Assembly: GCA_012523755.1 (NCBI GenBank)
Contig: JAAYTO010000251.1
Coordinates: forward strand, 1-38,512
Length of the DNA: 38,512 bases
From: Clostridium sp.
GTDB taxonomy: Bacteria; Bacillota; Clostridia; Acetivibrionales; Acetivibrionaceae
Direction of reading: 5' to 3'
Shown: positions 7,710 to 17,631 of the stretch, piece by piece
Layout of the letters: every line of letters starts with the position of its first letter
Position numbering within the stretch: the first letter of the stretch is position 1
Notes under the pieces: generated by a model
What the model saw: only the letters and a program-made list of their open reading frames with translations
Databases searched by the model: none
Told to the model about the DNA's origin: nothing
Translations under genes and position numbers: made by a program

Positions 7710-8903
7710 TTACTCTTCCTCCTTCATAAAAAGTGGCTTCGTAATTTCTCCTAGTTGTTTGGTTTCCACTTCGACTGTAATATTAACCGGAAGGTTCGAA
7801 AATTTATCATTCCAATCGTCTTTGATTTTTTTCCATATTTTTGGATACTTTCTGTGTATTGCTTCCCCAAATCCAAAAACATCAGTTCTCAATTCTTTTT
7901 GCATTTTGTTCAAAGCTTTCTCGCACGATGATTTAACTTTGCCCGCAAACATTTCATTTAATATCTGTTTGTTTTCCTCAGAGATAATATCAAAACTTCC
8001 TTCCACACTTCTGATATTCTGCCGAATTTTGATTTTCACCTCAATAGCAGGTTTATTTTCTAATAAATATACTCTAGTGCTGGACTTGACCTTCGTGGTC
8101 ATAGACGTAATTTTCACTTCGTCAAAGTATACATGTTCGACTGTGCTTTTAACATTACCGGTAATATAATTGTATCCCTTGCTTTCGTCCTCATCCAACC
8201 AGCCCACAAGCTTGTCATTGCTTAAAACACCGAGATTGGAATATTTCAACAATTTATATTCACCACTTTGTTTCAGGACTTCCGTAGATTTAGGACTAGT
8301 TTTATTTTGAGAAATCTCTATCCCCATAAGCACTGGATTTTTCCCGTCTGCCATAATGGAGCTGACCAATTCTATGATTCTGATGGTTTTTATGGGTGCC
8401 CATTCTTTTTCAGACATGTTGAGCGAATTATACATGTCAACTCCCGGTATCGTTTCTATAGGGGTTAATATGCCCAAAATTTCTTTAGCAGTTGCATTTC
8501 TGGCCACTACAAAATAATAATCGGTACGAAATTCATGGTTTCGTGCAAAATAATCCAGTACATTCTGTATACCTTCTTTTGCAACAGCCTCGCTAAATAC
8601 CACCAATCTTAAATGTGAATCGTTTATTTTTCTTGATACTTGCGTCATAAACCTGCTGCTTACCTCAGCCATGTTGTTTACTTCTGTTGTATATACAACG
8701 ATCGGGGACTCCATCGTCGCTTTATCAGAAGCTATGGCTCTCGGATTTATAATCTGCTTTGAAACCAAATATCCGTTTTCCGTTTTATCAATACCGATAC
8801 ATACCGTAATGCCAAGGGTATTTACTTCATGGCTGCTCCAGCACCCTGTAAAGAACAGGATTTGCAGAACCGTAAAAATAAATAAAAACCGTCTCAATTT
8901 CAT
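7710..8903 (-). CDS. gerC: germination receptor lipoprotein Ger(x)C
   Basis: A 397-residue lipoprotein: hydrophobic signal (about 1-20) ending FFTGC, followed by WSSHEVNTLGITVCIGIDK, the conserved opening of Ger(x)C proteins. The rest has the three-domain pattern of the family, including NDSHLRLVVFSEAVAKEG and a long C-terminal domain with MQKELRTDVFGFGEAIHRKYP. In characterised receptors this subunit sits on the outer face of the inner spore membrane and is needed for receptor assembly. The start is three bases after the gerA stop, with GAGG eight bases upstream, so it is co-transcribed with gerA. Confidence 0.94.
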   Translation of the reverse strand: MKLRRFLFIFTVLQILFFTGCWSSHEVNTLGITVCIGIDKTENGYLVSKQIINPRAIASDKATMESPIVVYTTEVNNMAEVSSRFMTQVSRKINDSHLRLVVFSEAVAKEGIQNVLDYFARNHEFRTDYYFVVARNATAKEILGILTPIETIPGVDMYNSLNMSEKEWAPIKTIRIIELVSSIMADGKNPVLMGIEISQNKTSPKSTEVLKQSGEYKLLKYSNLGVLSNDKLVGWLDEDESKGYNYITGNVKSTVEHVYFDEVKITSMTTKVKSSTRVYLLENKPAIEVKIKIRQNIRSVEGSFDIISEENKQILNEMFAGKVKSSCEKALNKMQKELRTDVFGFGEAIHRKYPKIWKKIKDDWNDKFSNLPVNITVEVETKQLGEITKPLFMKEEE

Positions 8904-8906
8904 ATT

Positions 8907-10475
8907 CTACCTCAATTCCTGTTTTTCTTTCTGGCTTGAATTTACAGGATTGCTCTCGCCGGTTCTTGCCGCATCAGTCCCACTGATACCGATAGGTCTG
9001 TATTTCATTTTCCATAGCGGGAATCTGAAAAGGGTGTCTTGGCTTTCTCGCTTTACTTTTGGTGCAATGGGCGTTAAATAGGGAACCGTTACGGATTTTA
9101 TTTTACAAAGATGAAGTATCAAGACAATAAGCCCCATTAATATGCCATACAATCCGAACACACCTGCCATCAGCATTAAAATAAACCTTACCAGCCTTAT
9201 GGCATTGGACATTTCGTAATTGGGTACAGCAAAGCTCGATATGGCGGTAATTGAAACAACAATAACCATGGCCGCCGATATAATGCCTGCCTCTACCGCC
9301 GCTTGCCCCAGCACCAAAGCTCCCACTATGGAGACAGCGGATCCTATTGCCCTAGGCATCCTTATTCCGGCTTCCCTTAGAATTTCGAAGGTTATTTCCA
9401 TGAGCAACGCCTCCATCAAAGCCGGAAAAGGGACTCCTTCACGCTGTGCCGCTATACTGATAAGCAGCGGAGTAGGAATAATTTCCTGGTGGAACAAGGT
9501 TAATGCTATATACGTTGCCGGCACCAAAAGGGTGAGAAAAAAGGCTAAAAGCCTTAAAAAACGCATCATGGAAGATATAATATAGTGATGATAATAATCC
9601 TCACTGGATTGAAGAAATTCTATCATGAGAGCAGGGGCTGTCAACACATAGGGCGTGCCGTCGACTAAAATTGCTACCCTACCCTCCAGCAAAGCCCCTG
9701 CAACCGAATCAGGCTTTTCGGAACTTAAAAAAGTCGGAAAAACAGAGTACCGGTCATCTTTAATCAGTTCTTCAATATATCCGCTTTCCAGTACACCGTC
9801 AATCTCAATTTTATTAAGCCTTGTCCTTATTTCCTGAACAATTTCATCTTGGGCTATTTTGTGAATGTACATCAGGCTTATTGTTGTTCTGGTTATACTG
9901 CCCGCACATAAGTATTCCACTTTTAAATCTTTGGATTTTATTCTTTTTCTGATAAGCAAAATATTGCTGTTTATTTTTTCTGTAAACCCGTCTTTAGGGC
10001 CTTTGATTACCGTTTGGGAAGAAGGCTCTTCCACTGACCGGCCTTCATCGGAACCTGCAGATACCGCAAGATATTTTTCGCAGCCATCAATTAAAAACAC
10101 GGTATTGCCCGACAACAAATCGGTACAAAGAGTCTCGTAATCCAAACCTTCTTTTGCCTCTCTCACCCCGGAAAAATAGTCCATTAACCCATCAATATTT
10201 ATGACAGATTTCCTGTCGGGACAATCGCATTTCAGTTTTTCCAGTTCTATTGACAAGCTGTTTATAGTGCTTCTATCCACCAAGCTTTTAATGTATATAT
10301 TGGCACAAATTAAGCCTCTATTGTTTTCAAGTTTAAAATAATGAACTACAAGGTCACTGTCATGAGCAAAATCCTCTTTCAGCCTAGTTATATTTTTATT
10401 TATATCTTTACTTATAACAGAATCGGCTTCCCTTGTTTTTTTATCTTTTACAGTCGTTTTTTTAAAAAATTTCAT
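8907..10475 (-). CDS. gerA: germination receptor subunit GerA
   Basis: A 522-residue subunit of the nutrient germinant receptor. It has an N-terminal soluble region (about 1-300) and a C-terminal membrane region with four to five segments from about residue 305. Family marks include EGRVAILVDGTPYVLTAPAL, DYYHHYIISSMMRFLRLLAF, PTPLLISIAAQREGVPFPAL and the AAVEAGIISAAMVIVVSITA segment. The C-terminus ends in a hydrophilic tail. First gene of the ger operon. The ATG at 10475 has GGGAGA about 13 bases upstream, a little far. It starts 64 bases after the helicase stop, with no clear terminator between, so a separate sporulation promoter is likely but not identified. Confidence 0.94.
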   Translation of the reverse strand: MKFFKKTTVKDKKTREADSVISKDINKNITRLKEDFAHDSDLVVHYFKLENNRGLICANIYIKSLVDRSTINSLSIELEKLKCDCPDRKSVINIDGLMDYFSGVREAKEGLDYETLCTDLLSGNTVFLIDGCEKYLAVSAGSDEGRSVEEPSSQTVIKGPKDGFTEKINSNILLIRKRIKSKDLKVEYLCAGSITRTTISLMYIHKIAQDEIVQEIRTRLNKIEIDGVLESGYIEELIKDDRYSVFPTFLSSEKPDSVAGALLEGRVAILVDGTPYVLTAPALMIEFLQSSEDYYHHYIISSMMRFLRLLAFFLTLLVPATYIALTLFHQEIIPTPLLISIAAQREGVPFPALMEALLMEITFEILREAGIRMPRAIGSAVSIVGALVLGQAAVEAGIISAAMVIVVSITAISSFAVPNYEMSNAIRLVRFILMLMAGVFGLYGILMGLIVLILHLCKIKSVTVPYLTPIAPKVKRESQDTLFRFPLWKMKYRPIGISGTDAARTGESNPVNSSQKEKQELR

Positions 10476-10539
10476 TATAATTGCATAATCTCCCTACTGC
10501 TACCCTATATTTTCTCTCATAGTATTTTTACCAATACAA

Positions 10540-13017
10540 TCAAATATATTCTAAAAGACTTTTGATTTCTGCAATAAACGGCGGAGGATACTCACTTTGC
10601 TCTTTTAAATCAGAGATAAGGCTTTGGGCATCAATCAAAGCTATCTCTTCTATCGTGCCGATTTTATTCATTGCCCATACCAACTGTTTCATAAAGCTGT
10701 TCTGCTCCTCGATTTCCTTTCCTTCTCCGACCTCCTGCCTCTCTCCAATCAAAGCCAAATATTTTTTTGCCCGGGTGGCTGCCACATAAAACAACCTCCT
10801 AGAGTCTTCCAATTCCCTCAACAGTTTTTGCTCATACAGCCTCCCATACTCGGGATTCGCATTTTCGTCGAATTCGTGATTTTCGTCAAGACCTAGAGCC
10901 ACAAGTCCCTTCTGCTCCTCCGGAAAGAAAAGAGGCTTATTCCTTTTTGTTTGGGTACTAAGCGGTCTGTCCATATCCGGAAGCAATACCGCCTCAAATT
11001 CAAGTCCTTTGGAAGCATGAATCGTCAATATTTTCACCGCATCGCTGTCCTCATTGTCAAGGAAGGCCTCACTCCTTAGTCCTGAATGCTCTTTTAAAGT
11101 CTCAATGTAAGAAAGCAATTCCCTTGCACTGTATAATCCCTTTTTATCAAACTCTTCAACAATTCTTATGAGCTTTTCCATGTTCCTCAGCTTCTTTTCC
11201 CCCTGGGGCAAGGCTGTAAGTATCTCGTCATAGGCTGTTGCTTCAATGATTTTATTCATCATATCTATGCTGTTTAGAAAGCCCTCCATGGGAAGAAGAC
11301 TGTCAAACACCGCTGCAGTTCTCTCCACCAGCCACCGCTCTTCTTCTGAAAGGGTCTTTGCAAAAGCTCTCATCAACTCCCTAAGGTCTTTTGTTTCCTG
11401 CTGTCTGATAAATAGCGAAAGAGAGAGCAGGAGGTCATCGGAAAATCCAAATATGGGCGAACGCAGCACTGTAAACAAAGCAAGCCTGTCATCGGGGCAA
11501 AACACCAGTTTGTACAGCGAAAGAAGATCCCCTACTTCCTGTCGTTCCCAAAAACCGATCCCCCCTATTACGCAGTAAGGAATACCGTCTTCTGTAAGGG
11601 AATTCTCTATCTCCGGAAGGGATGTCCTGTTCCTTAAAAGGATTGCTATATCCCTATATCCCAATCCTTCCCGGGTTAGCTTTCGGATAACACCCGAGAT
11701 GACCTTCCCCTGGTAATCCCTCTTTCCTGAAGCCGCGGTGTTTTCGTATTCAGCCTCCAACACGTCCTTTAACTCTTGTGCCATGTCTTCCGACAGCAGA
11801 AGATTCTTAGCCCTTTCCCACCTTGTTTTGGGTTTGTTCTTTTTTGGCAAATCCTTTTCCCAGGTAATAAGCATAACCCTTCCAGCCTCCGAATCCTCCC
11901 TCGGGCACCTGAGCTCTTCATAGGGGCTTAAAAGACAGCTGAATATACTGTTTACCGTGCCAATAATATTTTTTGTGCTTCTATAGCAATTGTTCAAAAA
12001 CTCCACCTTTCCCCCATGGGAAATTTCGCTGCAAGCTTCTTCAAAAACCCTGTAATCCGAACCTCTAAACCCATAAACAGACTGCTTGTGATCCCCCACA
12101 ATAAACAGCCTCCCCTCGGGTATCATCCCCTGCTTTTGGGTCAGGTGGTCCAAAATCTTTTTTTGCAGGGGATTTACGTCTTGAAACTCATCCACCATAA
12201 TGGTTTTAAAACGGTTAAAATAGCTTTTTCTAATCCCGTCGTTTCTAAGGAGCCTTTCGGTCAGAATCTCCAGGTCATTAAAATCCAGCAGGTTTTTCTT
12301 CTGCTTGTATGCACTGTATTCATCCTGCAACTTGCCAATAAGTATTAAAGCAATCTTCTCAAGCAGTCCTGTGGGACTTTGATTATTTATATCAACAGCT
12401 TCAATTTCGGGGCTGAAGCTCCTTATATCCATTCCCTTTTCTCTCATTGCATCAAAGGCTGATATAATCCCTTGTTTGAGCTTTTCAAAGAAAAAACCTG
12501 CGGAATAGTTTTGGGCCAAAAACCTTACTATACCTTCATTTTTTTCCTCCTCAACGAAGGACCGTATCACCCTTTCGGCAATTTCTGAAATAATTATGCC
12601 CTTATCCACTTCTTCCATAATGCCAAAGTTGGGATCTAGGCCGGCAAAAGCAAAATTTTCCCATAAAAGCCTGCCGCAAAAGCCATGGATGGTATCAATA
12701 TTACTGTTTGTAATCTGCATCTTTAAATCAAAAAGCCTCTTTTTCTCAGAAGCTGCATCAATGCTTGAAATCCTGTTGGAAATCTCCTTTCGAATCCTGT
12801 CCTTCATTTCGGTCGCAGCCTTTTTGGTAAAAGTAATGGCAACTATATTATCCAAAGTCAACTTGGGATTTTCCAAAAGGCATCGTACAAACCGCAAGGT
12901 AAGCACCCGGGTTTTTCCCGATCCTGCCCCTGCCCTAAGAGCTATATTCCTATTAATATCAAGAGCCCTTGCCTGCTCCTCATTCACCCCATAATTTTCG
13001 CAAAGTTCTTTTAACAT
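10540..13017 (-). CDS. UvrD/AddA-like superfamily 1 helicase lacking a nuclease domain
   Basis: An 825-residue helicase. Walker A AGAGSGKT is at residues 29-36; motif II is MVDEFQDVNPLQ; motif III is VGDHKQSVYGFRGSD; motif V is TIHASKGLEFEAVLLPD; motif VI is RRLFYVAATRAKKY, close to the C-terminus. The AddA subunit of Bacillus AddAB is about 1,230 residues because a PD-(D/E)XK nuclease follows the helicase; here the protein ends roughly 60 residues past motif VI and has no such domain. It therefore looks like the motor of a double-strand break end-processing complex whose nuclease is supplied by its partner. The ATG directly abuts the partner's TAA, indicating translational coupling. The addA name is withheld because of the missing domain. 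Confidence 0.9.
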   Translation of the reverse strand: MLKELCENYGVNEEQARALDINRNIALRAGAGSGKTRVLTLRFVRCLLENPKLTLDNIVAITFTKKAATEMKDRIRKEISNRISSIDAASEKKRLFDLKMQITNSNIDTIHGFCGRLLWENFAFAGLDPNFGIMEEVDKGIIISEIAERVIRSFVEEEKNEGIVRFLAQNYSAGFFFEKLKQGIISAFDAMREKGMDIRSFSPEIEAVDINNQSPTGLLEKIALILIGKLQDEYSAYKQKKNLLDFNDLEILTERLLRNDGIRKSYFNRFKTIMVDEFQDVNPLQKKILDHLTQKQGMIPEGRLFIVGDHKQSVYGFRGSDYRVFEEACSEISHGGKVEFLNNCYRSTKNIIGTVNSIFSCLLSPYEELRCPREDSEAGRVMLITWEKDLPKKNKPKTRWERAKNLLLSEDMAQELKDVLEAEYENTAASGKRDYQGKVISGVIRKLTREGLGYRDIAILLRNRTSLPEIENSLTEDGIPYCVIGGIGFWERQEVGDLLSLYKLVFCPDDRLALFTVLRSPIFGFSDDLLLSLSLFIRQQETKDLRELMRAFAKTLSEEERWLVERTAAVFDSLLPMEGFLNSIDMMNKIIEATAYDEILTALPQGEKKLRNMEKLIRIVEEFDKKGLYSARELLSYIETLKEHSGLRSEAFLDNEDSDAVKILTIHASKGLEFEAVLLPDMDRPLSTQTKRNKPLFFPEEQKGLVALGLDENHEFDENANPEYGRLYEQKLLRELEDSRRLFYVAATRAKKYLALIGERQEVGEGKEIEEQNSFMKQLVWAMNKIGTIEEIALIDAQSLISDLKEQSEYPPPFIAEIKSLLEYI

Positions 13018-16000
13018 TTATTGTGCACCCTCTTTCCGTGCAAGTCTTGTGCGGTCATATCTGCACATTCCGCTGTAAAGACAGCCAAACACATTTGATG
13101 CAGGACAGTTCTTCGGCACCATGAAGCAGCCCTTTCTTATGCTGTCAATAACTTTTACAGCTTCATCCTCCGCCCATGAAAGCACTGCTTCCATATTAGC
13201 CCTGTCTGGTGTGCTTTTTGTCCCCTTTCTTCCCTCAAACAACGCTTTTTTGATGTCTTTTCGGATGATTCCGTCCCACTTGAGCATTTCAATACTATAA
13301 TAGAGAATTGCCAGACACTCGGGATGCTCAATCTCAAACCGTTCTTTCAAAACAGAGTTAAACGCCCTGCTGTAAAGCGGCAATTGAAAGTCTTTGCCCT
13401 CTATGCACTCCCTGATACCTTTGATGCTGCCTTTCTTGTAATCATAAATAATGAATCTTCCGGTGTAGCTGCCCTTTGAATCCACTTCAAGGTCTACCCT
13501 GTCGGCAACACCTTTTAAAATACTCTTCTCTTTCCCCAGCTTCATTTTAAAGGATTCTTCAAGCATTACCGGTTTTAAGAAACAGCCGGTAGCCTTATGA
13601 TATCTGAACATATTTTGGGCATCGTGGGTTATAAAGTTTCTGAGAATCATCAAAAGCTCTTCTATAATTAATTTTTTAAGGGGGTCTGGAACAAAATCAA
13701 AAGTCAGTTGATCCACCTTATTGTAAAAAACGGCATCAAGTTTTTCCATATCCGGTATGCATGGGTTTTGATTTCCCCGATGATAGGCACTTAATACGTC
13801 ATGATAAAAACTGCCTATATCAAGCATTTCTTTTTTAATATCATCCTCAACTGCGATGTCAAGAACCCTCTGGGCAAAATACGTAAAGGGACACCGTGAA
13901 TAACTGTTTAGCTGGGAGACAGAAAAACCATAGCTTATGTCCTGCTGCGAAAGAACCGGGTGTTCAAGCTTGCCGTCATAGGCGTCAAACCCTTTTTTCA
14001 TCTCCCTTGAAAACTCAATGTTTGCAGCATGTACAGGATATTTCAGCCTCTTTTGCACCTCCCGGTTTATAATGCCATAATCAAAATCAGAATTATTTCC
14101 TAGGTTTGTATTCACCGCTTTAACCGCTTCACCGATGCTTGAGATTTTACCCCTGAAACTTACCCGTTCCCTCATACTGACCGGTTTTTCCACGATTTTT
14201 TCCTGGTCTTCCCTATCTAAAACCGAAACCACTTCATCAATAAATGGAGAAGCCATCATTACATTCCCATCCTCGTCTGCCGTCCTGTAGGACAAATAAA
14301 GCCTTCCAAAAGCCGATGCCACACATGCATTAAACCTGAGCTTCTCCCGCTCTAACTCCCATTTGGTTCTGCCCAAATCAATTCCCACTCCATAAAGCTT
14401 TTCGATTTCGGCAGCATCAAAAAGTTTTGTGCCATTGCCTGCCGCCGGGAATATGCCTTCATTGACTCCCAGCACAAAAACAGTATCATAAACCTGACCT
14501 CTGGAAAGATCCGGCGGGAAAAACCTGACCCCGTCGGTATCCTTTGCAGTACTTTCTATTTCAATGCCGCCTGTCATATCAAGTATATCCCTAATCAGTG
14601 CCTCGGGTTCTACATCCCTTGATTCAAGGCCGTATTCTCCATATGCATGACCAAACCAGTGAAAAAATTTCAAAAGTTCCTCTACGGCTTCCGTATCCCG
14701 AAGCCACAGTTTTTCGTCAAGTAATCCTTCCCTTAAAAGGTTCGAAAGGTTTGTTTTAATTTGAATCCTCTCCAAAAACCCATCAAAGCCTGCTGCAGCG
14801 TCGAAGGGTTTTTCCCGCAGGATCTTTTCGAAGGCACAAACCGAAGCGATATATCCTCCCATGGCTTCTTTTGCCGATTCATCCTCCAAAGCATTGGTAT
14901 ACTCATCCAAAAAAGCTTCAAAGCAGTTGTCCTTATCCTTCCTTTTCAACATGCTTTCAGCAAGTTTAAGCATCCTTTCGGTTGTAAAGCCTTCATGCAA
15001 AAGCACTTCAAAAGGCAGCATATATTTAGAAGTTACAATAGAAACAAAAGCCATAGGATACTCATCTATAAGTCCCAGCCTCCATAAAGCCATAACATCC
15101 TTTATTACCGGTATAGAACTTAGCCTGATTTGCCTGTCTGCACAAAGGGGAATTTCGTACTCTTCGAATATCGAAAGTGCTTTCTGCTTGCAGTTTTCCG
15201 TATCCCCAGTGATAATCGCTATATCCGAAGGCTTAACTTTTTGATCGAGTATCAGTTCCTTAGCTATTCCGGCAGAAATTCGGATCTCATGGTCTATGCA
15301 GGGACTGTTGACTATTTTAAAATTTTCGGCACCGGCCTTTATATCTCCCCTGCCTGAATAAATATGCCGGGCTATTGACGCAAAACAAGGGTTTGGCATT
15401 GTACCGGAATCTGTTTCGTCCTCCGCCGTTTCAAAACCCATCTTTATAAAATCCCTTAAAACTCCATTTTTTAGAAACTGTTCGTTGTTTTCGTTTTTAA
15501 AGGGTACATTGGCATAAAAGGAAATGCCGGGAAAACCTTTTTGTATGTTTTCCAAAAGCTTGATATTCACCGGGTCAATGTTGAAAAACCCGTCAACTAC
15601 AATAGCTGCCGTGTCATTTAAGTGTTTTGAGTCCAAACAAGCTTCTACGGCTTTTATAGAGATGTCATCAACATCCATAAGGCCTTTTTCTGTTTTTATC
15701 CTTTCATAACCGGAATAAATACTGTAAAAAGCCTGGCATTTTATGAGCAAATTCCCTTCAAATCCGGCCGTTCCTGATAAAAATTCCTCCGGGGAAACAC
15801 ACTGCCGTTTGAGCTTTCTTATGGTGCGGATCAAAAGCTCCAAAAAGCCCGGCTTGTTCTTTACTTTATCGAAAAAAGTATTTGGGGGAAGCTCCTTTAA
15901 TACCCGCTTCAATATGAGCCTTTCTTCCATGTTGCCAATTATCTTGAAATTAACAAGGGATTTTTTAAGTATCAGTCTTTCAAGATCGTCAAAACCAAAG

Positions 16001-16179
16001 ACATGGCAATTTAAAATGCCGCCGGGTTCTTTTGCAAAAAGGCGTCTTACATCAAACATTGCCTCCCTCGAAGGCAGGATATAAAAGACCTTCCAACCTT
16101 TATTCATTAACCCGGCACATTTTTTTACCAGCTCTTTACGTCTGTTTTGACCGAAATAATCGTAGTATAGCCTCTTCAT
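13018..16179 (-). CDS. AddB-like PD-(D/E)XK nuclease subunit
   Basis: A 1,053-residue protein with the architecture of AddB: a helicase-like N-terminal half without a Walker A motif (ILPSREAMF where a P-loop would be expected), a middle region with GVRFFPPDLSRGQVYDTVFV and VLGVNEGIFPA, and a C-terminal nuclease. The nuclease shows ADRVDLE and IIYDYKKG (Asp913, Lys915) plus a later Gln in DFQLPLYSRAF. Cysteines 763, 1025, 1033 and 1039 fit the iron-sulfur staple that holds AddB nuclease domains together, though the spacing of the last three (C-x7-C-x5-C) is wider than in Bacillus AddB. Expected role: recombinational repair of DNA ends with the helicase encoded immediately downstream. The start has AGTGAAAC upstream, a weak ribosome site. 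Confidence 0.88.
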   Translation of the reverse strand: MKRLYYDYFGQNRRKELVKKCAGLMNKGWKVFYILPSREAMFDVRRLFAKEPGGILNCHVFGFDDLERLILKKSLVNFKIIGNMEERLILKRVLKELPPNTFFDKVKNKPGFLELLIRTIRKLKRQCVSPEEFLSGTAGFEGNLLIKCQAFYSIYSGYERIKTEKGLMDVDDISIKAVEACLDSKHLNDTAAIVVDGFFNIDPVNIKLLENIQKGFPGISFYANVPFKNENNEQFLKNGVLRDFIKMGFETAEDETDSGTMPNPCFASIARHIYSGRGDIKAGAENFKIVNSPCIDHEIRISAGIAKELILDQKVKPSDIAIITGDTENCKQKALSIFEEYEIPLCADRQIRLSSIPVIKDVMALWRLGLIDEYPMAFVSIVTSKYMLPFEVLLHEGFTTERMLKLAESMLKRKDKDNCFEAFLDEYTNALEDESAKEAMGGYIASVCAFEKILREKPFDAAAGFDGFLERIQIKTNLSNLLREGLLDEKLWLRDTEAVEELLKFFHWFGHAYGEYGLESRDVEPEALIRDILDMTGGIEIESTAKDTDGVRFFPPDLSRGQVYDTVFVLGVNEGIFPAAGNGTKLFDAAEIEKLYGVGIDLGRTKWELEREKLRFNACVASAFGRLYLSYRTADEDGNVMMASPFIDEVVSVLDREDQEKIVEKPVSMRERVSFRGKISSIGEAVKAVNTNLGNNSDFDYGIINREVQKRLKYPVHAANIEFSREMKKGFDAYDGKLEHPVLSQQDISYGFSVSQLNSYSRCPFTYFAQRVLDIAVEDDIKKEMLDIGSFYHDVLSAYHRGNQNPCIPDMEKLDAVFYNKVDQLTFDFVPDPLKKLIIEELLMILRNFITHDAQNMFRYHKATGCFLKPVMLEESFKMKLGKEKSILKGVADRVDLEVDSKGSYTGRFIIYDYKKGSIKGIRECIEGKDFQLPLYSRAFNSVLKERFEIEHPECLAILYYSIEMLKWDGIIRKDIKKALFEGRKGTKSTPDRANMEAVLSWAEDEAVKVIDSIRKGCFMVPKNCPASNVFGCLYSGMCRYDRTRLARKEGAQ

Positions 16180-16498
16180 AATGTTTCACTCCAGTAAAAG
16201 TTGTCTTTTTAAACATTTTATCAGATTTGAAAGAAAAATACCTTTATTTATTACACCCCATAAATTGGGGTGCATACTATTTAATTAAAAAAAACATGGA
16301 AGAAATATTGTAAATCAAGCTGTAACCCCATGTTAATACAACACGGAAAGGAAGAGCGATGAAAAACTTCTATTTAGTATTATATGGCTTTATGCATTAG
16401 CCCTGGAACAAATGTTAAATTTAATTGAAAATAGCACAAATTTGTAATACAATATTAGTAGTAAATATAAATGGAAAATCATACTGGTTTTTGGGAGA
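16180..16498. other. divergent intergenic region
   Basis: These 319 bases separate the divergent nuclease and envelope cassettes. They contain a 7-bp GC-rich hairpin at 16254-16272 (CACCCCA, five-base loop, TGGGGTG) about 75 bases upstream of the nuclease start, which could be an operator or an attenuating structure. The forward promoter is listed at 16442-16471. No gene is visible. Confidence 0.45.
16442..16471 (+). promoter_or_regulatory. candidate promoter of the envelope cassette
   Basis: TTGTAA (16442-16447) and TATAAA (16466-16471) with an 18-base spacer, 34 bases ahead of the first start codon. Plausible sigma-A promoter by match only. Confidence 0.4.
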
Positions 16499-16504
16499 AT
16501 GATA

Positions 16505-17524
16505 TTGTATATAAAAAAGAAACCTTTATTAATAATATTTACATTAATTATTCTTTTTATAGTTACTGCCGCCGTTTTGGGAAATTATGTAAAGATTGAC
16601 AGTGTTGAAGTTGTTTCCGATGCATCCTTAAGCATAAGTTTGTTTTCGGCTAAATTTTTTAATATAAATATCAATGGAATAATCAATGAAAAAAGTATGT
16701 TTAGATACAAGATCCTCCGTTTTTCTAAAGATGAATTGCCAAGGCTTGTAGAAATAATAAACAATAACAATAATTATTTATTAACTTTCGATGAGGGAAA
16801 AATTGTTTTTTTTACGATTGAGGGAACGAAGCTCAACAGTATTGAACTTGAAGCAGGAAGGATTATCGGCAGTTGTGTATCGGATCTTGACAATGATGGA
16901 AACAGCAAATTGGTATTGCTGACTTCAAAGGAGAATGGAGAATATGCAGATGAAATGATAGTTTATAATTTTATTGAAAATGTTCAAAGCAAAAAAAGTC
17001 TTTCGATTGAAGAAATATACAGGTTCGCATGCAAAGACTTAAATCCTTGGAAGGTCCAAACCTGTGATGTTGACGGCGACGGTAAGCTTGAAATATCATT
17101 GGGGGTATATAAAACAGCACCCTTTCACCCTGAAATGGCAAAAAGGCCTTTTATTTATGACTGGCACAAAGTCGGCATAGCACCAAAATGGAGGGGGTCG
17201 AGGCTGTCAAGACCTTTTGAGGATTATATATTTTCCGATATTGACCTTTGTGGAAGTGATGAACTTATATCCATCGAGAATCTTTCCGATGGCAGTAAAT
17301 CATTGGCTTCCTACAAGTGGAAGGGTTTTGGCTTTGAACGGAATGCAGAGAGCGAAAGCTTTACTGATATTAAAGATTTGAAGAAAGGACGTTGGATAGA
17401 AGGGCAGGGATATGAAATTGAAGCATTGGTTAAGGGGGAAAAGGGGGTTAAATGGGAAACCTTTGTTTTCGAAGACGGGAAGCTAAAAAAGGCAAAGCTT
17501 GAGAAAAATATTACGGAAAATTAA
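16505..17524 (+). CDS. membrane-anchored beta-propeller-like protein (FG-GAP/VCBS-type repeats)
   Basis: About 339 residues. One N-terminal membrane segment (IIFTLIILFIVTAAVLG) with a basic front end suggests an anchored, outward-facing protein. The outer part has repeated strand-turn motifs with calcium-loop-like Asp clusters, DLDNDGNSKLVLL and DVDGDGKLEISLG, typical of FG-GAP/VCBS propellers; a third, weaker one is DIDLCGSDELISI. Start choice: GGGAG ends 7 bases before a TTG at 16505, the better distance; an ATG at 16499 is only one base from that site. It precedes the DUF3160 lipoprotein by 107 bases on the same strand. The function is unknown; binding or surveillance of an envelope polymer is a guess from the neighbours. 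Confidence 0.78.
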   Translation: MYIKKKPLLIIFTLIILFIVTAAVLGNYVKIDSVEVVSDASLSISLFSAKFFNININGIINEKSMFRYKILRFSKDELPRLVEIINNNNNYLLTFDEGKIVFFTIEGTKLNSIELEAGRIIGSCVSDLDNDGNSKLVLLTSKENGEYADEMIVYNFIENVQSKKSLSIEEIYRFACKDLNPWKVQTCDVDGDGKLEISLGVYKTAPFHPEMAKRPFIYDWHKVGIAPKWRGSRLSRPFEDYIFSDIDLCGSDELISIENLSDGSKSLASYKWKGFGFERNAESESFTDIKDLKKGRWIEGQGYEIEALVKGEKGVKWETFVFEDGKLKKAKLEKNITEN

Positions 17525-17631
17525 GTTCAGCAGTTATTTTTTAATGCTTCGTCCATATTTTCCCTGACTTTATTGACAGTGAATAAAAATGAACTTTCTC
17601 TGGTAACAAAAAGACTAAGGAGGATAAAATT

